Source: Deuterostichococcus epilithicus (taxonomy: Eukaryota > Chlorophyta > Trebouxiophyceae > Prasiolales > Stichococcaceae). From it: DNA of 64,000 bases. Position numbers and translations under genes: made by a program. The first letter of the stretch is position 1. Each line of letters begins with the position of its first letter. Where the stretch lies: the NCBI GenBank assembly GCA_033439295.1, contig JAVTLE010000005.1:248001-312000 (forward strand). Direction: 5' to 3'. The notes beneath the pieces were generated by a model. It was not told where the DNA came from. It was given only the letters and a program-made list of their open reading frames with translations, and ran no database searches. Shown in pieces: positions 10,395 through 21,700 of this stretch.

Positions 10395-13345
10395 ATGGTT
10401 CCGACCGCCTGGTCGCTGGATGCCAGCCCCGAGGACAGCAGCGACAGTGGCTGCACCGGCGATGCCAAGCGGCTGGCACTCGGCTTGAGACGGGCCGGAT
10501 TGGGCAGACTCGCGCTGGACCTGGCACTCGAAGTGCTGCTGGTGTGGTCCGTGCTGAAGGGCTACAACATGGTGAGGAATCAGTTCGGATCGGTCATCGT
10601 GCCGCCGGCCAAGGCGCACGCGCACGCGCTCAAGGTGGGCCATCCCCAGCTACGTGCATTTGCTATGACTAATCCGTCTGCAGCTGCTGCTTTGCGGCCT
10701 GCGCATCTCTGCCGCGGCGCTCCACACACCTGGCGTCTCCAAACCGCCGCACCACATCGCCTGCGAGCGTTACGATGGTTCACGCTGACCCTGGCGAATG
10801 CCATCAGCCGGCGCGCCGGCTAGCGCGCCGCCGCGCGGTCTGCATCTTGACACGGTGCCACTGATCATCACACACCTGTTCCGACCCAGATTGCACAAAC
10901 TCCACAGGTCATTGGCCTGGAGAAGGCCCTGGGCTACTTCTGGGAGCAGCGCATCCAGCACTTCTTCCTGCAGTGGCCCGACTTTGTGCGCTTCTGGAAT
11001 GTGTACTACTGGGTGGCCCACGGCAGCAACACCATCGGTGCCCTGCTGGCGCTGTTCTTCATCCGGCCCGGCATCTACCAGGTGAGCAAGCGCGTTCCGC
11101 TCGCATGTTCACATGCCTGTTGGCCGGTGGGAGCTTGTCAGCGCCTGTCGGTGCTCGCCGCCTTGCATGCATGGCGGCAACGCATGAAACTGGATGCCGA
11201 GCCAGCTTGCTCAAGACGTGGTTCAAAGCCGCAAGGCTCTTCAAGAGCTTACGCTACTGCGCGGCGACTTGCAGCGGGCGCGTACCGCGCTGCTGCTGAT
11301 GAACTGCCTCGCGATCATCGGCTACGCGGCTTTCCCGCTCATGCCGCCGCGCCTGGTGCCGGACTGCGCCACGAAGTACGGCGGCTGCGACGAGCACTAC
11401 ACCTTCGTGGACACAATGGACACCCTGGGGGGAATCTGGTCCTGGCGCGGCAGCGCCCTGGAGGGGGTGAGTGCAGGCAATGCTGCCGCACTGCCTGCTG
11501 CCCGCTTGGCGCACGCATGCACTTAGCCACAGTCTCGTGCAGCCGACGCACTTCCAGCCCTGAAATGTGGCCTCCAAGCATGCATTTGAAAGTGCTTTTG
11601 TGTGCAATTTGTCGGCGCCGTCGCCAGGGCGTCACGCACTAGCCTGCGCGCCGTCAACGGCGCCTCAGCCTGCCTGAACATGCTCCTGCAATGGCGCAGG
11701 TGTCCAACCACTACGCTGCCATGCCCAGCATGCACTTTGGGTACGCGCTGTGGGTGTGCACCGCGCTGGCGGGGCTGCTGCAGGGGGGCCCCTTCCATCC
11801 GAGGTCGCTTGCAGGGCAGCGCGCCATGCTGGCGCTCATCAGCCTGTACCCCGCCTCCGTCCTCTTCTGCATCATCGTGAGTGCCTCGCCCGACAACGCC
11901 CTGCAGGCATCCTCGCTGCCGTGCTAGTAGGCAACGGCTGACGCGCTGTCGCAGCGCCGACCTCCGTCTGGCGCCCAGCTTCAATGTCATGTCCTGCAGT
12001 CTCAGGACAGCCATGCTGCCATCGAAGTTGCAGCAGAACTCGTCATGCCCCCCGGTCCAGGTGTTGGTTAGCATGATCCTGTGTCGGGAGTGCCAGAGCG
12101 CTATGGAGAAGGGTTGGGTCGTGTGTTTGTGAGTTGTCGGCCCTGGGTTGCCGCGCAAGCCCTAAACCCTGAAAGTGCAGCTACGGCACCAAGCGCGCGC
12201 CATGTGTCCTGGTGACGTGTCCTTGGAGGCGAAGCTCAGCCACCCAGCGCAGGCTCATGTGTTGCAGCATCACACGAGCCAGTGTCATGTGATGAGAAAA
12301 GCCGATGCAGATTTGATGCTGCAAATCTGCATCGCATCCCCACAGCACGGCCACAGCATGATGCGCCAGCCACTTCTCGGCTGGCTGCGCGGTAAGGCAA
12401 AACCTGGCGACGCCGAGCCCTCTTACAGTCACGCTCACCATCGTCCCGCTGCGGGTGACGGCGAACCATCGCCCCAGAGACGTCGCGGCGGGCGCCGCCG
12501 ATGGGCATCTCATACTTCCCGGCCGCCCGAAGCCCTCTGGCGGTGCTGCGCAGGTGACGGCGAACCACTACTTCACGGACGCCCTGGCTGGCGCCACCGT
12601 GGTGGGCATCAGCTACTTCTTGGCCGTGCACACGCCGCAGTTCGGCCGGGGCGCCGCCCGCGACTGGGGGCCCGCCTTCTACTGGATCACGGGCCCAAAC
12701 TCGTCCATCGTCCTGGTGGCGGCGGCGGAGCCTCGGGACCGGGAGTCCGGCGACGCGGAGGGCCTGCCGCTGCTGGCCCTGGTGAGTGGGCTCCAGATCC
12801 CAAAACCCCAGACCCGGCGACCCGCTAGCCTGCAGTGCAGCTGCGTGGCCGGTCCAGAGTCAGTCGCTGTGCCCACGGCGGTGGTCGCTGGGGTTCCCGG
12901 CGCGGGGTTTCGAGCTGCAAAAGCTCGAGGGGCTCTAGCTATTGTGGTTCTATTACCCCTCAGCCGGCACTCCCTCACCCGTGGATGCATTGCTGGATCC
13001 CTATCTGGACGTATGCCACTCATGGCTGCGCTGCAGAGCCGCCATCTCCGTCAGCGTGCCAGTCCTGCTAAGCACTAATCCGACGCCGAAACTCAAACCC
13101 CCTGTGCGCTCCGCATGCAGTCCCCAAAATTCGGCCGCTCTGCAGTTCCAGCGGACAGCGGCAGCGGCGAGCTCACAAGGGTCGTCGTCGCGCGCGATGA
13201 GGCAGTCGTGCTGGACGGCGGGCGGCAGCACTCGGCGGGCTGCGGAGCCTCCTCCACGGAGCGCAAGCCGTCGTCGACGACCGGCGGCTTTGGCGGCGGG
13301 GGCGGCAGCCGCCCGCGCAGCATCCAGCTGGTGGTGCAGGCATGA
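10395..13345 (+). CDS. PAP2-superfamily (Aur1/inositolphosphotransferase-like) membrane protein
   Basis: Predicted multi-pass lipid phosphatase or head-group phosphotransferase of about 411 residues. Six exons, all introns phase 0: 10395-10634, 10908-11081, 11275-11466, 11700-11876, 12554-12781, 13121-13345 (TGA). The ATG at 10395 is the first in frame. Domain signs: several hydrophobic segments (LALEVLLVWSVLKGY, ALLALFFIRPGIYQ, ALLLMNCLAIIGYAAFPLMP); a histidine motif MPSMHFGYALW opening exon 4; and the second histidine/aspartate motif ANHYFTDALAGA opening exon 5. These match the SxxMH and HYxxD signatures of the PAP2_3 branch that contains fungal Aur1. The C-terminus from about residue 325 is a Ser/Gly-rich cytosolic tail with no known domain. 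Substrate cannot be read from sequence: inositol-phosphoceramide synthase, lipid phosphate phosphatase and sphingomyelin-synthase-like roles remain open. Confidence 0.85.
12455..12530 (+). pseudogene. Ghost copy of PAP2 exon 5 in the preceding intron
   Basis: The 14-mer GTGACGGCGAACCA that opens exon 5 at 12554 recurs at 12455, and similarity continues for about 75 bp (GGCGCC..CG..GGGCATC..TACTTC..GGCCG). The copy lacks the AG acceptor, encodes no Tyr/Asp of the catalytic motif and contains small gaps. Confidence 0.75.
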
Positions 13346-14299
13346 GGCCGAGGCTCCCCCCGCAGCCACGCGTCGGCAAAGCACAGCCGGCCGGCGGCAT
13401 CAGCGAGCCGGCGGCATCAGCGAGCAGGCTACCTGCCTGCAGTGGCAGCGGGTATCAGCGGCAGCAATAACATCGCTGACAGCGGCAGCAGTGCCGGCGA
13501 TGGTTCGACTGCCGCCGCCGCCGTTTGGACACCCTTGCAGCTGGCGGTGCGGCTTCGGCGGCAGCGTAACTGCACCAGTGTGACGCATGTCTGGCGGCTG
13601 GGCGGACTCTCGAACGAACGCACATTCGTGATCTGATTGGTGCGCAGGGCGTTCAGCGGGGCCGGCCATGTGGGCGAGGGAACAACAAACCCTTCGCTGG
13701 TCCTTCCCTGGTCTCATGCCTGAGGACGCGCTGTGGGGCTTATACACTGTAGGTGGCTCCAAAGAGGGCGCAGCCGCCCTCTGAAGTACGTTCTCAGACA
13801 GGACCTACAGACAGGACCTACGGTACAGGTTGCGGCTAAGCATGACCTCGGCGTGTGACGTCGTGTTGTCTGTGGCAAAGATGCGGTCGCAATTCAGATG
13901 CAGCATCGGCTGACTCATGAAAACCCTGCTGAGCTGGCAAACCTCGCACGTCGGCACTGATCGCACACGGTTGTGCAGCGCTGTCCAGATCACATGCGTA
14001 CAGCAAGACCCGCAAGTCTCACAGCCGGCAGCAGTCGACATATCAACGTTAATTTGTGGGCCTGCAAAACAAAGGCAGGCGTAGGCGCACTCTAGGCGGC
14101 AGCTGGTCTGGCGTGATGTGCTGACGACAGTGCTGACGCTATGCCCAAGGCTGCAGCGATCAAGGTCAAGCAAGAAGCGAGAGCAGCTCGCTGCAAGGAC
14201 TACAGGGGCAAGTCCTCGTGGGGCGCAAAGTGGGCGGCGCTGAGACGCTGCGTCGACCGCCTGCTGCGTCGCTCGGGCTAGCGCGTGACTGCCCCGGCA
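13346..14299. other. Intergenic region between PAP2-like and reductase genes
   Basis: Two neighbouring 13 bp repeats of ACAGGACCTAC occur at about 13799-13820. No supported gene, RNA or mobile element; open frames in it lack family similarity. Confidence 0.4.
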
Positions 14300-17200
14300 A
14301 TGAACAAGCTGGTTCAGGTATCTCGCTACAGCGATGACGCCAGTGGCCTGGAAATCCTCGAGCGACCAATTCCGGTGCCAGCGGCCGGCGAAGTGCTCGT
14401 CCATGTCTCACTGCGCCCCATTAACCCAACAGGTGCGGCACATTCGTTTGCTGGACGTCAAACCGCAACATCGCAACATCTTTCGTGACTTGTCGAAGTC
14501 CAGCTGTTCCACTCAGCCACACGTATCATGCACCGGCAAGTTGCCGCCTGGGCCGCGCCGGCGCCGCCGCTGCCGCCGCCGGCGCATTGACTCGCATGCT
14601 TCAACCACTGCTCCGCCCGTGCCCGTAACTCACCGCGACAACTCCCGAACGCGTAGACATCTTCATGGTGGAGGGCCTGTTTGCCGGGACCCTGCACCCG
14701 CCGCTGGTTCCCGGCAGTGAGGGCGTCGGCACTGTCGCCTCCTTCTGCGAGCGCTTCCCGGTCGGCCAGCGCGTCGTCGCGGCGCCCTGGCCCATGTTTT
14801 ACGGCGCCGGCTCCTGGGCGGAGTACTGCCTCGTGCCGGAGAGGGCGCTGGTGGCGGTTCCGGAGGAGCTGCCGGATGACACTGCCGCACAATTTTTCGT
14901 GCGTGTTTCCACTCCTACATCATCCCCACAACGCCTGCAAGTGCCATGCTTTCAGTATGTGGACTCCCTGAAGGCAGTGCTGCAGGAGCTGCCGGCTGAG
15001 ATCGGAGGCCGCCGCCAGGTCTTCGTGGGTCTCCCTTCCCAACAACATCCGATGTACTGTGCTTCCACTGCCAGAACCCTCTGACGGCGGTGCCGGAGGA
15101 GCTGCCTGGCGAGGCCGCCGCGCATATCTCCGTGAATTTCTGATCCCACCTGTGCAATTCAGGGGTGTGTTTCACTTTGCACCTGTCAGTATTACGTCCC
15201 ATGTCGCACCCCTGTCCAACTCCCGATCATGCGCATGCCGTCCCGAGCACCACAGTCAGCACGTGCTTCGGCGTGTCGGCTCCCACGCCAGCGCATCGGC
15301 ACGACCTCGCAGCGGTCCAGCTGCATTGCTCAGCCGCTGGCTGCGCTTGCCGGCAGGCGTGTCCACGACAGCGGCCATGCGAGGCCTGATGCGCATGCCA
15401 ACTTCCGGCCCCTCACGTCAACCCCCCCTGCGGCGCAGGTCCACCGAGTGGCGACGCCCGGCGCCCAGCGTGTATAAGACCCGATGTCCGCGAAACCCTC
15501 CTCCACATCCACCTAGACCTTGGAAGAACCAATACCCCGGAAGCCATTGCGCTGCAGATGGAAGCTCACTGGCGGTGTGTGGCGTGCCGGAGATGATGCA
15601 GGGCCCCAGGGGGGGCAGACCTACTGCGGTTCGCCTCCTCCTGGAGACACCCTCCACAGGGTCCTAATCGCCTGACATCGCTGGCCTGCAGATCAACCCG
15701 GTGGCGGTGTACGGCGCACTGGAGGTGATGCAGGTGCCGAAAGGGGCGTACCTGCTGCAGTCTGCGGCCGCCTCCGCTTTCGGCCGCATGATGATATCGC
15801 TGGCAAAGGCGCGCGGCATCCGCACCATCAACGTGGTCCGCCGCAGCGAGCATATCGCCGAGCTCCTGGAGCTGGGGTGCGGCTGAGTTTATTCATTTTT
15901 TTGTAAAGTAATTGAATGATGTGGACTTCGAATGCACGATAAGGGTCCCCGCTGCATTTCATGTCCAGAGCTGCACGGGACTGTGTCAGCGGCTGCCGCT
16001 CGCAAAAGGCGCTGCCAACGCGCATGGCAGGTCAGCGTGTGAAGGATGAGGACATAGGCGCCTCACGCTGCATGTGACGCTGCGCAGGGCAGATGAGGTG
16101 GTTGCCACAGACAGCCAGGACCTGCTGGCCAGGGTACGCGAGATAACGGGTGGGTTCCATGAGATCCGAAACCCTCAAAGCGAATCTGCGAGTGGAACTC
16201 GCAAGCGGGACCAGCTACAAGACCGCAACGCACTGCCATTGCAGCGTCCCCAGCCCGCCGACTGCTGGGGCGGCTGTCGTGCACCCTGCAGTTGCCGACG
16301 GGTGTCCGAGCGCGCGCCGCTTGAGCGCGCCGCTGCGAGCTCCTGCAAGGCCGCTGCGGCAGGGGGAGCCTCACAGGGAAGCCGCGCAGGACGGGTTGCA
16401 GTGGAGGCTCTTGCCTGAAAGCTCTGTCTGCTGCTTCCTGCTTCCCAGGCGGCGAGGGCGCGGAGGCTGCGCTGGACTGCGTCGGCGGGGAGCTCATCGG
16501 CGACATGGTGGCGGCGCTGCGGCCGGGCGGCACCCTGGTGCTGTATGGCTCCCTGTCTGGCGCCACGGCAAAGCTGCAGGTGAGCGGCAGCCGTTCCCTG
16601 TTGCTCACTGACATGCCTGACGCTATGCCGCGCCGCAATGGTGGGCCTGGACGGGGGACACTAGCGTTGAGCGGCCCCGTTCCGGCGTTGCAGCCGAGCT
16701 GCAGGCGATGACAGGGCGCAGGCCGCAAGGCCGCCTGAAACCTGATGTGCAAGTCCTCCTGTGCAGGTCTCGGTGCCGGACCTGCTGCATCCCGTCACTG
16801 CTGACGGGTGGCAGCAGGCGCATGCCAAGACCTACAGGCGCCCCCGCAAGGCCTGTCTGGCGCGTCAACGTTGTGCTGTGCACAGATGTCCCAGAGAGAC
16901 TAGCACGCTCGCGCACCGCAGATCAACTGGCTCGACATCGTGGCGCTGGGCAAGCGCGTGGACAGCTTCCTGATCTGGGGCTGGCTGGAGTCGCTGGGCG
17001 CGGAGGAGCGGGCGGCAGCGCTGGAGACAGTCTTGCAGCTGCTGCTGGACGGCACGCTGCGGCCGCCTGAGGGTGCGGCGGCTATGCCTTGTGCACGACA
17101 AGGAGGAAGGAGCATCAGCAGACGGTTGTGCTTCATTCAATGCCGATGATAGATTTTGATGTGGACGCCCGGCACGCTGCGGTCGCCCGCGGATGAGCGC

Positions 17201-17661
17201 CCGTCGCTGCGGCGGCGATGGCGCCTCTGCCCTGCGCTGCTCTCGCGCTCCTGCCACGTCAGTGCGGCACCGGACATAGCGGTCTGGGCACACGACCCTG
17301 TTTTGCGCACCGCCGCCGAGTCCTGAAGTAGCATCGCAAGTTGCGACGGCGGCGCTCAGCTCGCGCCCAGGAACCAGCCGCTGGGTGCATCTGCCCTTCG
17401 GCCACCCTGCAGCACCACACTCCAGCTCCCTTCGAATCCTGCCTCGACGCTGTCGCAAGGGACAGGTCCAGCTGCAACGCCGCGTTCCCCGCGTGCCGAC
17501 CCGCCCGTGCCCGTGTCGCAGGAGAGCGGTTCCCGCTCCATCGGGTGAAGGACGCGATTGCGGCCCACAAGGCGCCTGGGCGCCAGGGCAAAATTCTTCT
17601 GGAGTCGCGGGGCTTAGGGCTGTCGCGCCTCAGCCGCGTGAGCAACGACGACATCCTGTGA
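14300..17661 (+). CDS. MDR-family NADPH reductase, MECR-like (trans-2-enoyl-CoA/quinone reductase type)
   Basis: NAD(P)H-dependent reductase of the medium-chain dehydrogenase superfamily. Exons: 14300-14432, 14657-14898, 15692-15876, 16088-16149, 16449-16579, about 16767-16793, 16922-17072, 17522-17661 (TGA). All phases agree except that the short sixth exon can also end at 16772. Domain order: GroES-like N-terminal part with PINPTDI and PLVPGSEGVGTV; cofactor-binding Rossmann part with LLQSAAASAFGRMMISLAK, then RTINVVRR and ELGADEVVAT, then ALDCVGG and LRPGGTLVLYGSL; C-terminal part with SFLIWGWLES and RQGKILLES. RTINVVR and the position of the tryptophan-rich segment match mitochondrial enoyl-reductase MECR/Etr1 best. 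No zinc-ligand cysteines are seen. Several introns contain degraded copies of neighbouring exons. Whether it serves mitochondrial fatty-acid synthesis or quinone reduction is not settled by sequence. Confidence 0.85.
14968..15142 (+). pseudogene. Two ghost copies of the reductase exon 2 tail
   Basis: The end of exon 2 encodes VAVPEELPDDTAA before its donor at 14899. Related stretches recur at 14968-15030 (coding KAVLQELPAEIGG if read) and 15081-15142 (TAVPEELPGEAAA, followed by a possible GTGAAT donor). Both sit in intron 2. The second could still be spliced as an alternative exon; the first has lost the motif's core. Confidence 0.7.
15551..15650 (+). pseudogene. Ghost copy of reductase exon 3
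   Basis: GCTGCAGAT..GGCGGTGTGTGGCG..GGAGATGATGCAGG..CC matches the acceptor and first 75 bases of exon 3 (15692 on), with substitutions and gaps that break the frame. Confidence 0.7.
17161..17195 (+). pseudogene. Short ghost of the reductase exon 7 end
   Basis: GTGGACGCCCGGCACGCTGCGG resembles CTGGACGGCACGCTGCGGCC at the end of exon 7 (17046-17066). It is only about 30 bp, so chance cannot be excluded. Confidence 0.35.
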
Positions 17662-18732
17662 CGGCGCGGCGGCGGCGGGGTTCGGAGCGGCAGTGGTGCC
17701 GTTCGCAGCTGCGGCGGGCCGGTCTCACAACAGGCGGCTCCCGGCGACAGCGCGCGCGACACTGCGCTGTCGGCGATGCTATCGTGCAGTGCGGCAGGCA
17801 GCTGGGCCAGCCTTCAGGGCAGCACACCACAGGGCCATCAGAAGCAGCCTTGGAAACTGGCGCCCGACACAAAACGGCTGTGGGAACTGACCGAGGTCGC
17901 ACAGCGCCCTTTGCAGCCAGGGGCGTAGCACGCAGGTCACGCAGCGGCCCCGTTCATGCAAGGCAGCTGCACTTGCACATCTGGTGAGTGTCTGACAGCC
18001 ATGGTGCTGTCTTGCCTTTTTTGTGCAACGGCAGCAGCAAGGCATGACCTGCGGCAATGGCCGCGGGTGGCACGAAATTATTGAGCACGTGCTCAGGTTT
18101 GGCAGGAACATATTGGAGGTGTTGAAGGCCTTTGCATCTGAGCCCGGTGCCTAAGAGCCCTAGGCTACCTCCGAGATGCACAGGTGCTTGACAGCCATAT
18201 TTACTTGACTGTAGCCCGCTTTGCCGCCGTCGGGCAGTGACTAGCGACTTCCTATATGTTGAGACAATTGATTTGCGTGTCTGAATTGTCTTATAATAAC
18301 TTTTGGTCTTGCCCTCTGCACGAGAATTGCAACGGCTGATCATGTTGGCAGGCAGCAGTTTCCCAGATTCCAGTGCAACCTGGATTCCGTACCCGATATA
18401 CCAAATCGACTGTAGGTCTTGAAGCTTGAACCAATCGAATGTGGCCCCAATTGAACTGCCCGCGGCTCCAGACTGCCAGAGTTCTTGTCTTGCATTCGTC
18501 CTGCGGCGATCATAAAGAGCTGGTCATTCTCGTCTGTTACATATGCATCAAAGTTGCGACTAGGAACGTCAGCAGCAAGTCTCACAGTCGACCTGCTTGC
18601 ACACAACCCAAAATCGCCCGAAGGCTTCCGACAGTTCCCACAGTAGCGACTCGGATATCATCTCTGATTCTTGAAGCTTCGGCGAACAACGCAGACACAT
18701 CTCAGCCGTCCACCGTCGCTGAACACGCGGCC
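17662..18732. other. Intergenic region between reductase and M16 genes
   Basis: Contains a possible minus-strand SET-like fragment (18496-18555, listed separately). AT-richer stretch at about 18230-18330. Otherwise no supported gene. Confidence 0.4.
18496..18555 (-). pseudogene. Possible orphan SET-domain exon fragment
   Basis: On the minus strand this encodes NFDAYVTDENDQLFMIAAG, resembling the exon-8 segment of the SET genes 28-40 kb away (FNAYVTKDSDGSVIMMAI). No other SET exon is found near it and splice sites are not recognisable. It may be a transposed fragment or chance resemblance. Confidence 0.3.
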
Positions 18733-21700
18733 ATGAGCGCAACCGCTTTGCGGCATGCCGGCGCGCCAGTGCTGGCCCCAGCTCGCAGCCCGACGCGCTG
18801 CGCCTGCCAGCGCAGCCACGGGAACCCACCAACGGTCGATTTTGGTCGACGGGGCAGCCTTAGATGCAGCAGGCTGTTTCTCCGGGAGCGCCACCTGGTC
18901 ATGCGCTCCGAGACGCGTTCGCAGCGTCCGCGCCGAGCGCAGCCGCAGCACGCAACTGCAGCACGGAGGGAATCGACGGGCCAGCAGAGCCGCGACGCGG
19001 CCGCGCAGCGCTGCAGGCAATGCGTGCGGCAGCTGGCAGGCATGTGGCTGTACCTTCAACTGCATGTGCCTTCGCGCACAGGAAACTTGATTGCGCACGT
19101 ACAAGCGTGAGACCACTGACTTGAGAACCCGCGTCACTTGCCACGCCACGCCGGCTCCCTCCCGACTCCTGGGCGGCATTGGCTGCGGGCGCAGGCGCGC
19201 TGGCTGCCGGTCTGCTGGCGGCGCAGCCGCTGAACGGCGCGGCGCTCGCAGAGACGCTGCCGACGCCCGACCTGCCGGTGCGGCTGTGTGCATCCGAAGC
19301 CCCAATCATCGGGCTGATGCCTCCCCAACGGCCTGAACCACTCTGTGCACAATGAACTTCCGCGTCCCTTCCGGTGTGGCCTTCACTTACGGGCAGGCAC
19401 AAACGCTGTCGTGCTGCTCAATGCAGCGCGCATGCAGCCGCAGGTGTGGTTTCTCTGTGCCACGCAGAGATGTGTTGCAGAGGCGGCACGAAGTGGGAGC
19501 GCCGTGGGCGGGGCGCCGTGCCCAATGCGTGTGCCGCGAACCCGGCTCGTTCGAACCATGCACAGCGTCGGCGCCCCGTGCGTGCAGGAGGCTGCCATCG
19601 AGACGCGCACCATCAAGCCGGCGCTGCCTGACGCGCCGCCTGTGGAGCTGCCGCCGCTGCCAACAGAGTTCTCACCGCTGCCAGACATCAAGCAGCCGGT
19701 CATCGTGCAGGTGAGGTGCCGGACTTTAGGGGTTAGTGTTTAGGCTTTGGGCGTTTCGGGAACCTACGCCTGTCGCATAACATCTGCGGCGGACGGCTCG
19801 GTGCAATGGGCACGTCAGTCAGTGCTTGCCAGGGGCCTGCTCCCGGCGGTGCAGACTCCGGCGTCCGGCTGTTGCTGCCAGCAGTGTGGTTATGCGCGCG
19901 CCGCCAGCTGATGCGCAGGCGGAGCCGCTCAACGGGCTGCGAGCGTCCCTGACGAAGCTTCAACCTGGCGGATCTTGACCAGGTAACTGCCGTTGACACG
20001 CAGGCGACGCTGCCGAACGGGCTGCGAGTCTTCCTCGCGGAGGACCACGAACTGCCGCTGGTGCGAGGCACGCTGCTCATGCGGGGCGGGCAGCGCGCCG
20101 CGCCGCCGTCTGCAGTGGGTGCGGCACCGCATGCATGACCAGCAGAGCTGTGTTGGGTGACGAGCGTGTCCGCCGAGCGCAGTGGGTGCGGCAGCGCATG
20201 CGTGATGGGTGTCCCTTGTAGAGCCGCTGCCTGACCAGTGACCTGGACAATGCGTTCCATGCCGGCTTACTGCGTGGGACCATCATTCGGCAAAGGCCAT
20301 CCTTCGGCAAAGGCCGGGCCACGGGCTGCCGCGCAGGCCTGCCGGCAGCAGCGTGGCGTGCCGGCGGCGACACCAATGGGTCGCTTCCTTTGGTCCTGCT
20401 GCACGTGACTTTTCAAGGAATCCTCCACTGCCTTGCGCAGGCGTGGCCAGCCCGTCGGCAGCGCGGTGCAGCGCGCCGGCGGCACCAACCCGCCTCTACT
20501 CCAGCACCATTTGAGTGCGCCCTGCTCGGGCCCAGGTCTTGCATCCCGCCGCGCAGGCGTGGCGAGCCTGTCGGCAGCGGTGCAGCGCGCAGGCGGCAGC
20601 ACCAGCTTGCCAGGGGACCAGCTGGACGAGGCTTTGGAGCAAGTGGCTGCATATATTGAGGTGCGCATCGTTCGGGGGTTTGAACCTTCGTCGAAATACG
20701 ATGCACAGTTGGTGCGCGCGCGCGTCGCAGGCAGTCCAGGATTTAAGGCTTGTGTGATGAGTTCATGGCTTGAGCAATGCGCCTCAGCCGGCTGTCTGTA
20801 GGTTCGGAACCTCGTCCCTGCGGCTGGCTGCAGATGTCTGTGTCAGCACATGGCTCGAGCCCACGCTCAGGCAGAAAGCTGTGATCAACACTGCTCGGAC
20901 CCTCGCTAATGCAGAAGGCTGCCCAGCAAGCGCCAGCTCGGGAGCCCCTTCCAGAAGGTCCGGCCAACTTCTGCCATGCAGGGCGGCGCCGGCGGCGAGG
21001 CCATCAGCCTGGGCTTTGGCTGTCTGCCGGAGGACGCTCCAGCGGTACTGACCATGTTCAGCGACGTCATCACCTCGCCGGCGCTGCCCCAGCAGCGCAT
21101 CGACCTGTACAAGGCACAGGCAAGAACTCTGTGGAAGGCAAGGCAGGACCGTTGGGGGGGCTTGCTGACAGGGAGGAGGTGCCAGCGTGACTTCCTCAGC
21201 GGCCATGGGCCGGCGGCGCACCTTGTGCCGGCAGCTGTGTCTGCCGTCAGCGGACCGCAATGCCATGCAATGCCGGCGCCGCGGGGTGCCGTCAGAGGCT
21301 CAGAGCACTGCTCCGGCCCTGACCCCAGCGCATTGGCGCTCGGGACGCGCGCCGCCTGGCGGGTCACCGCCCACATGCGTCCCGTGCTGCCACAGGCGAC
21401 ACCCAGAGCGAAGCCTTTTCCTCTCAAATCTGTCGACAACAACTCAAGCTCGGCTTCTGTGCCCCGCAGGTGCTGAACGCGCTGTCGCACATGAACGACA
21501 ACGCCGCGGCGGTGCCCGGGCGGGAGCTGGGCAAGAAGATCTATGGCCGCGACAGCATATTTGCCCGCAACCCCACGCCGGCACAGGTGACAGCCCCTGC
21601 AACCCCGGAGCCCAGGCGTCTGTCGAGACCAGAGACCTTCGGCCTCAGCCAGCCGCACCGGCTGGCCGTCCCGGGGCCTCGCTTCTCGCTGGGCATGCCT

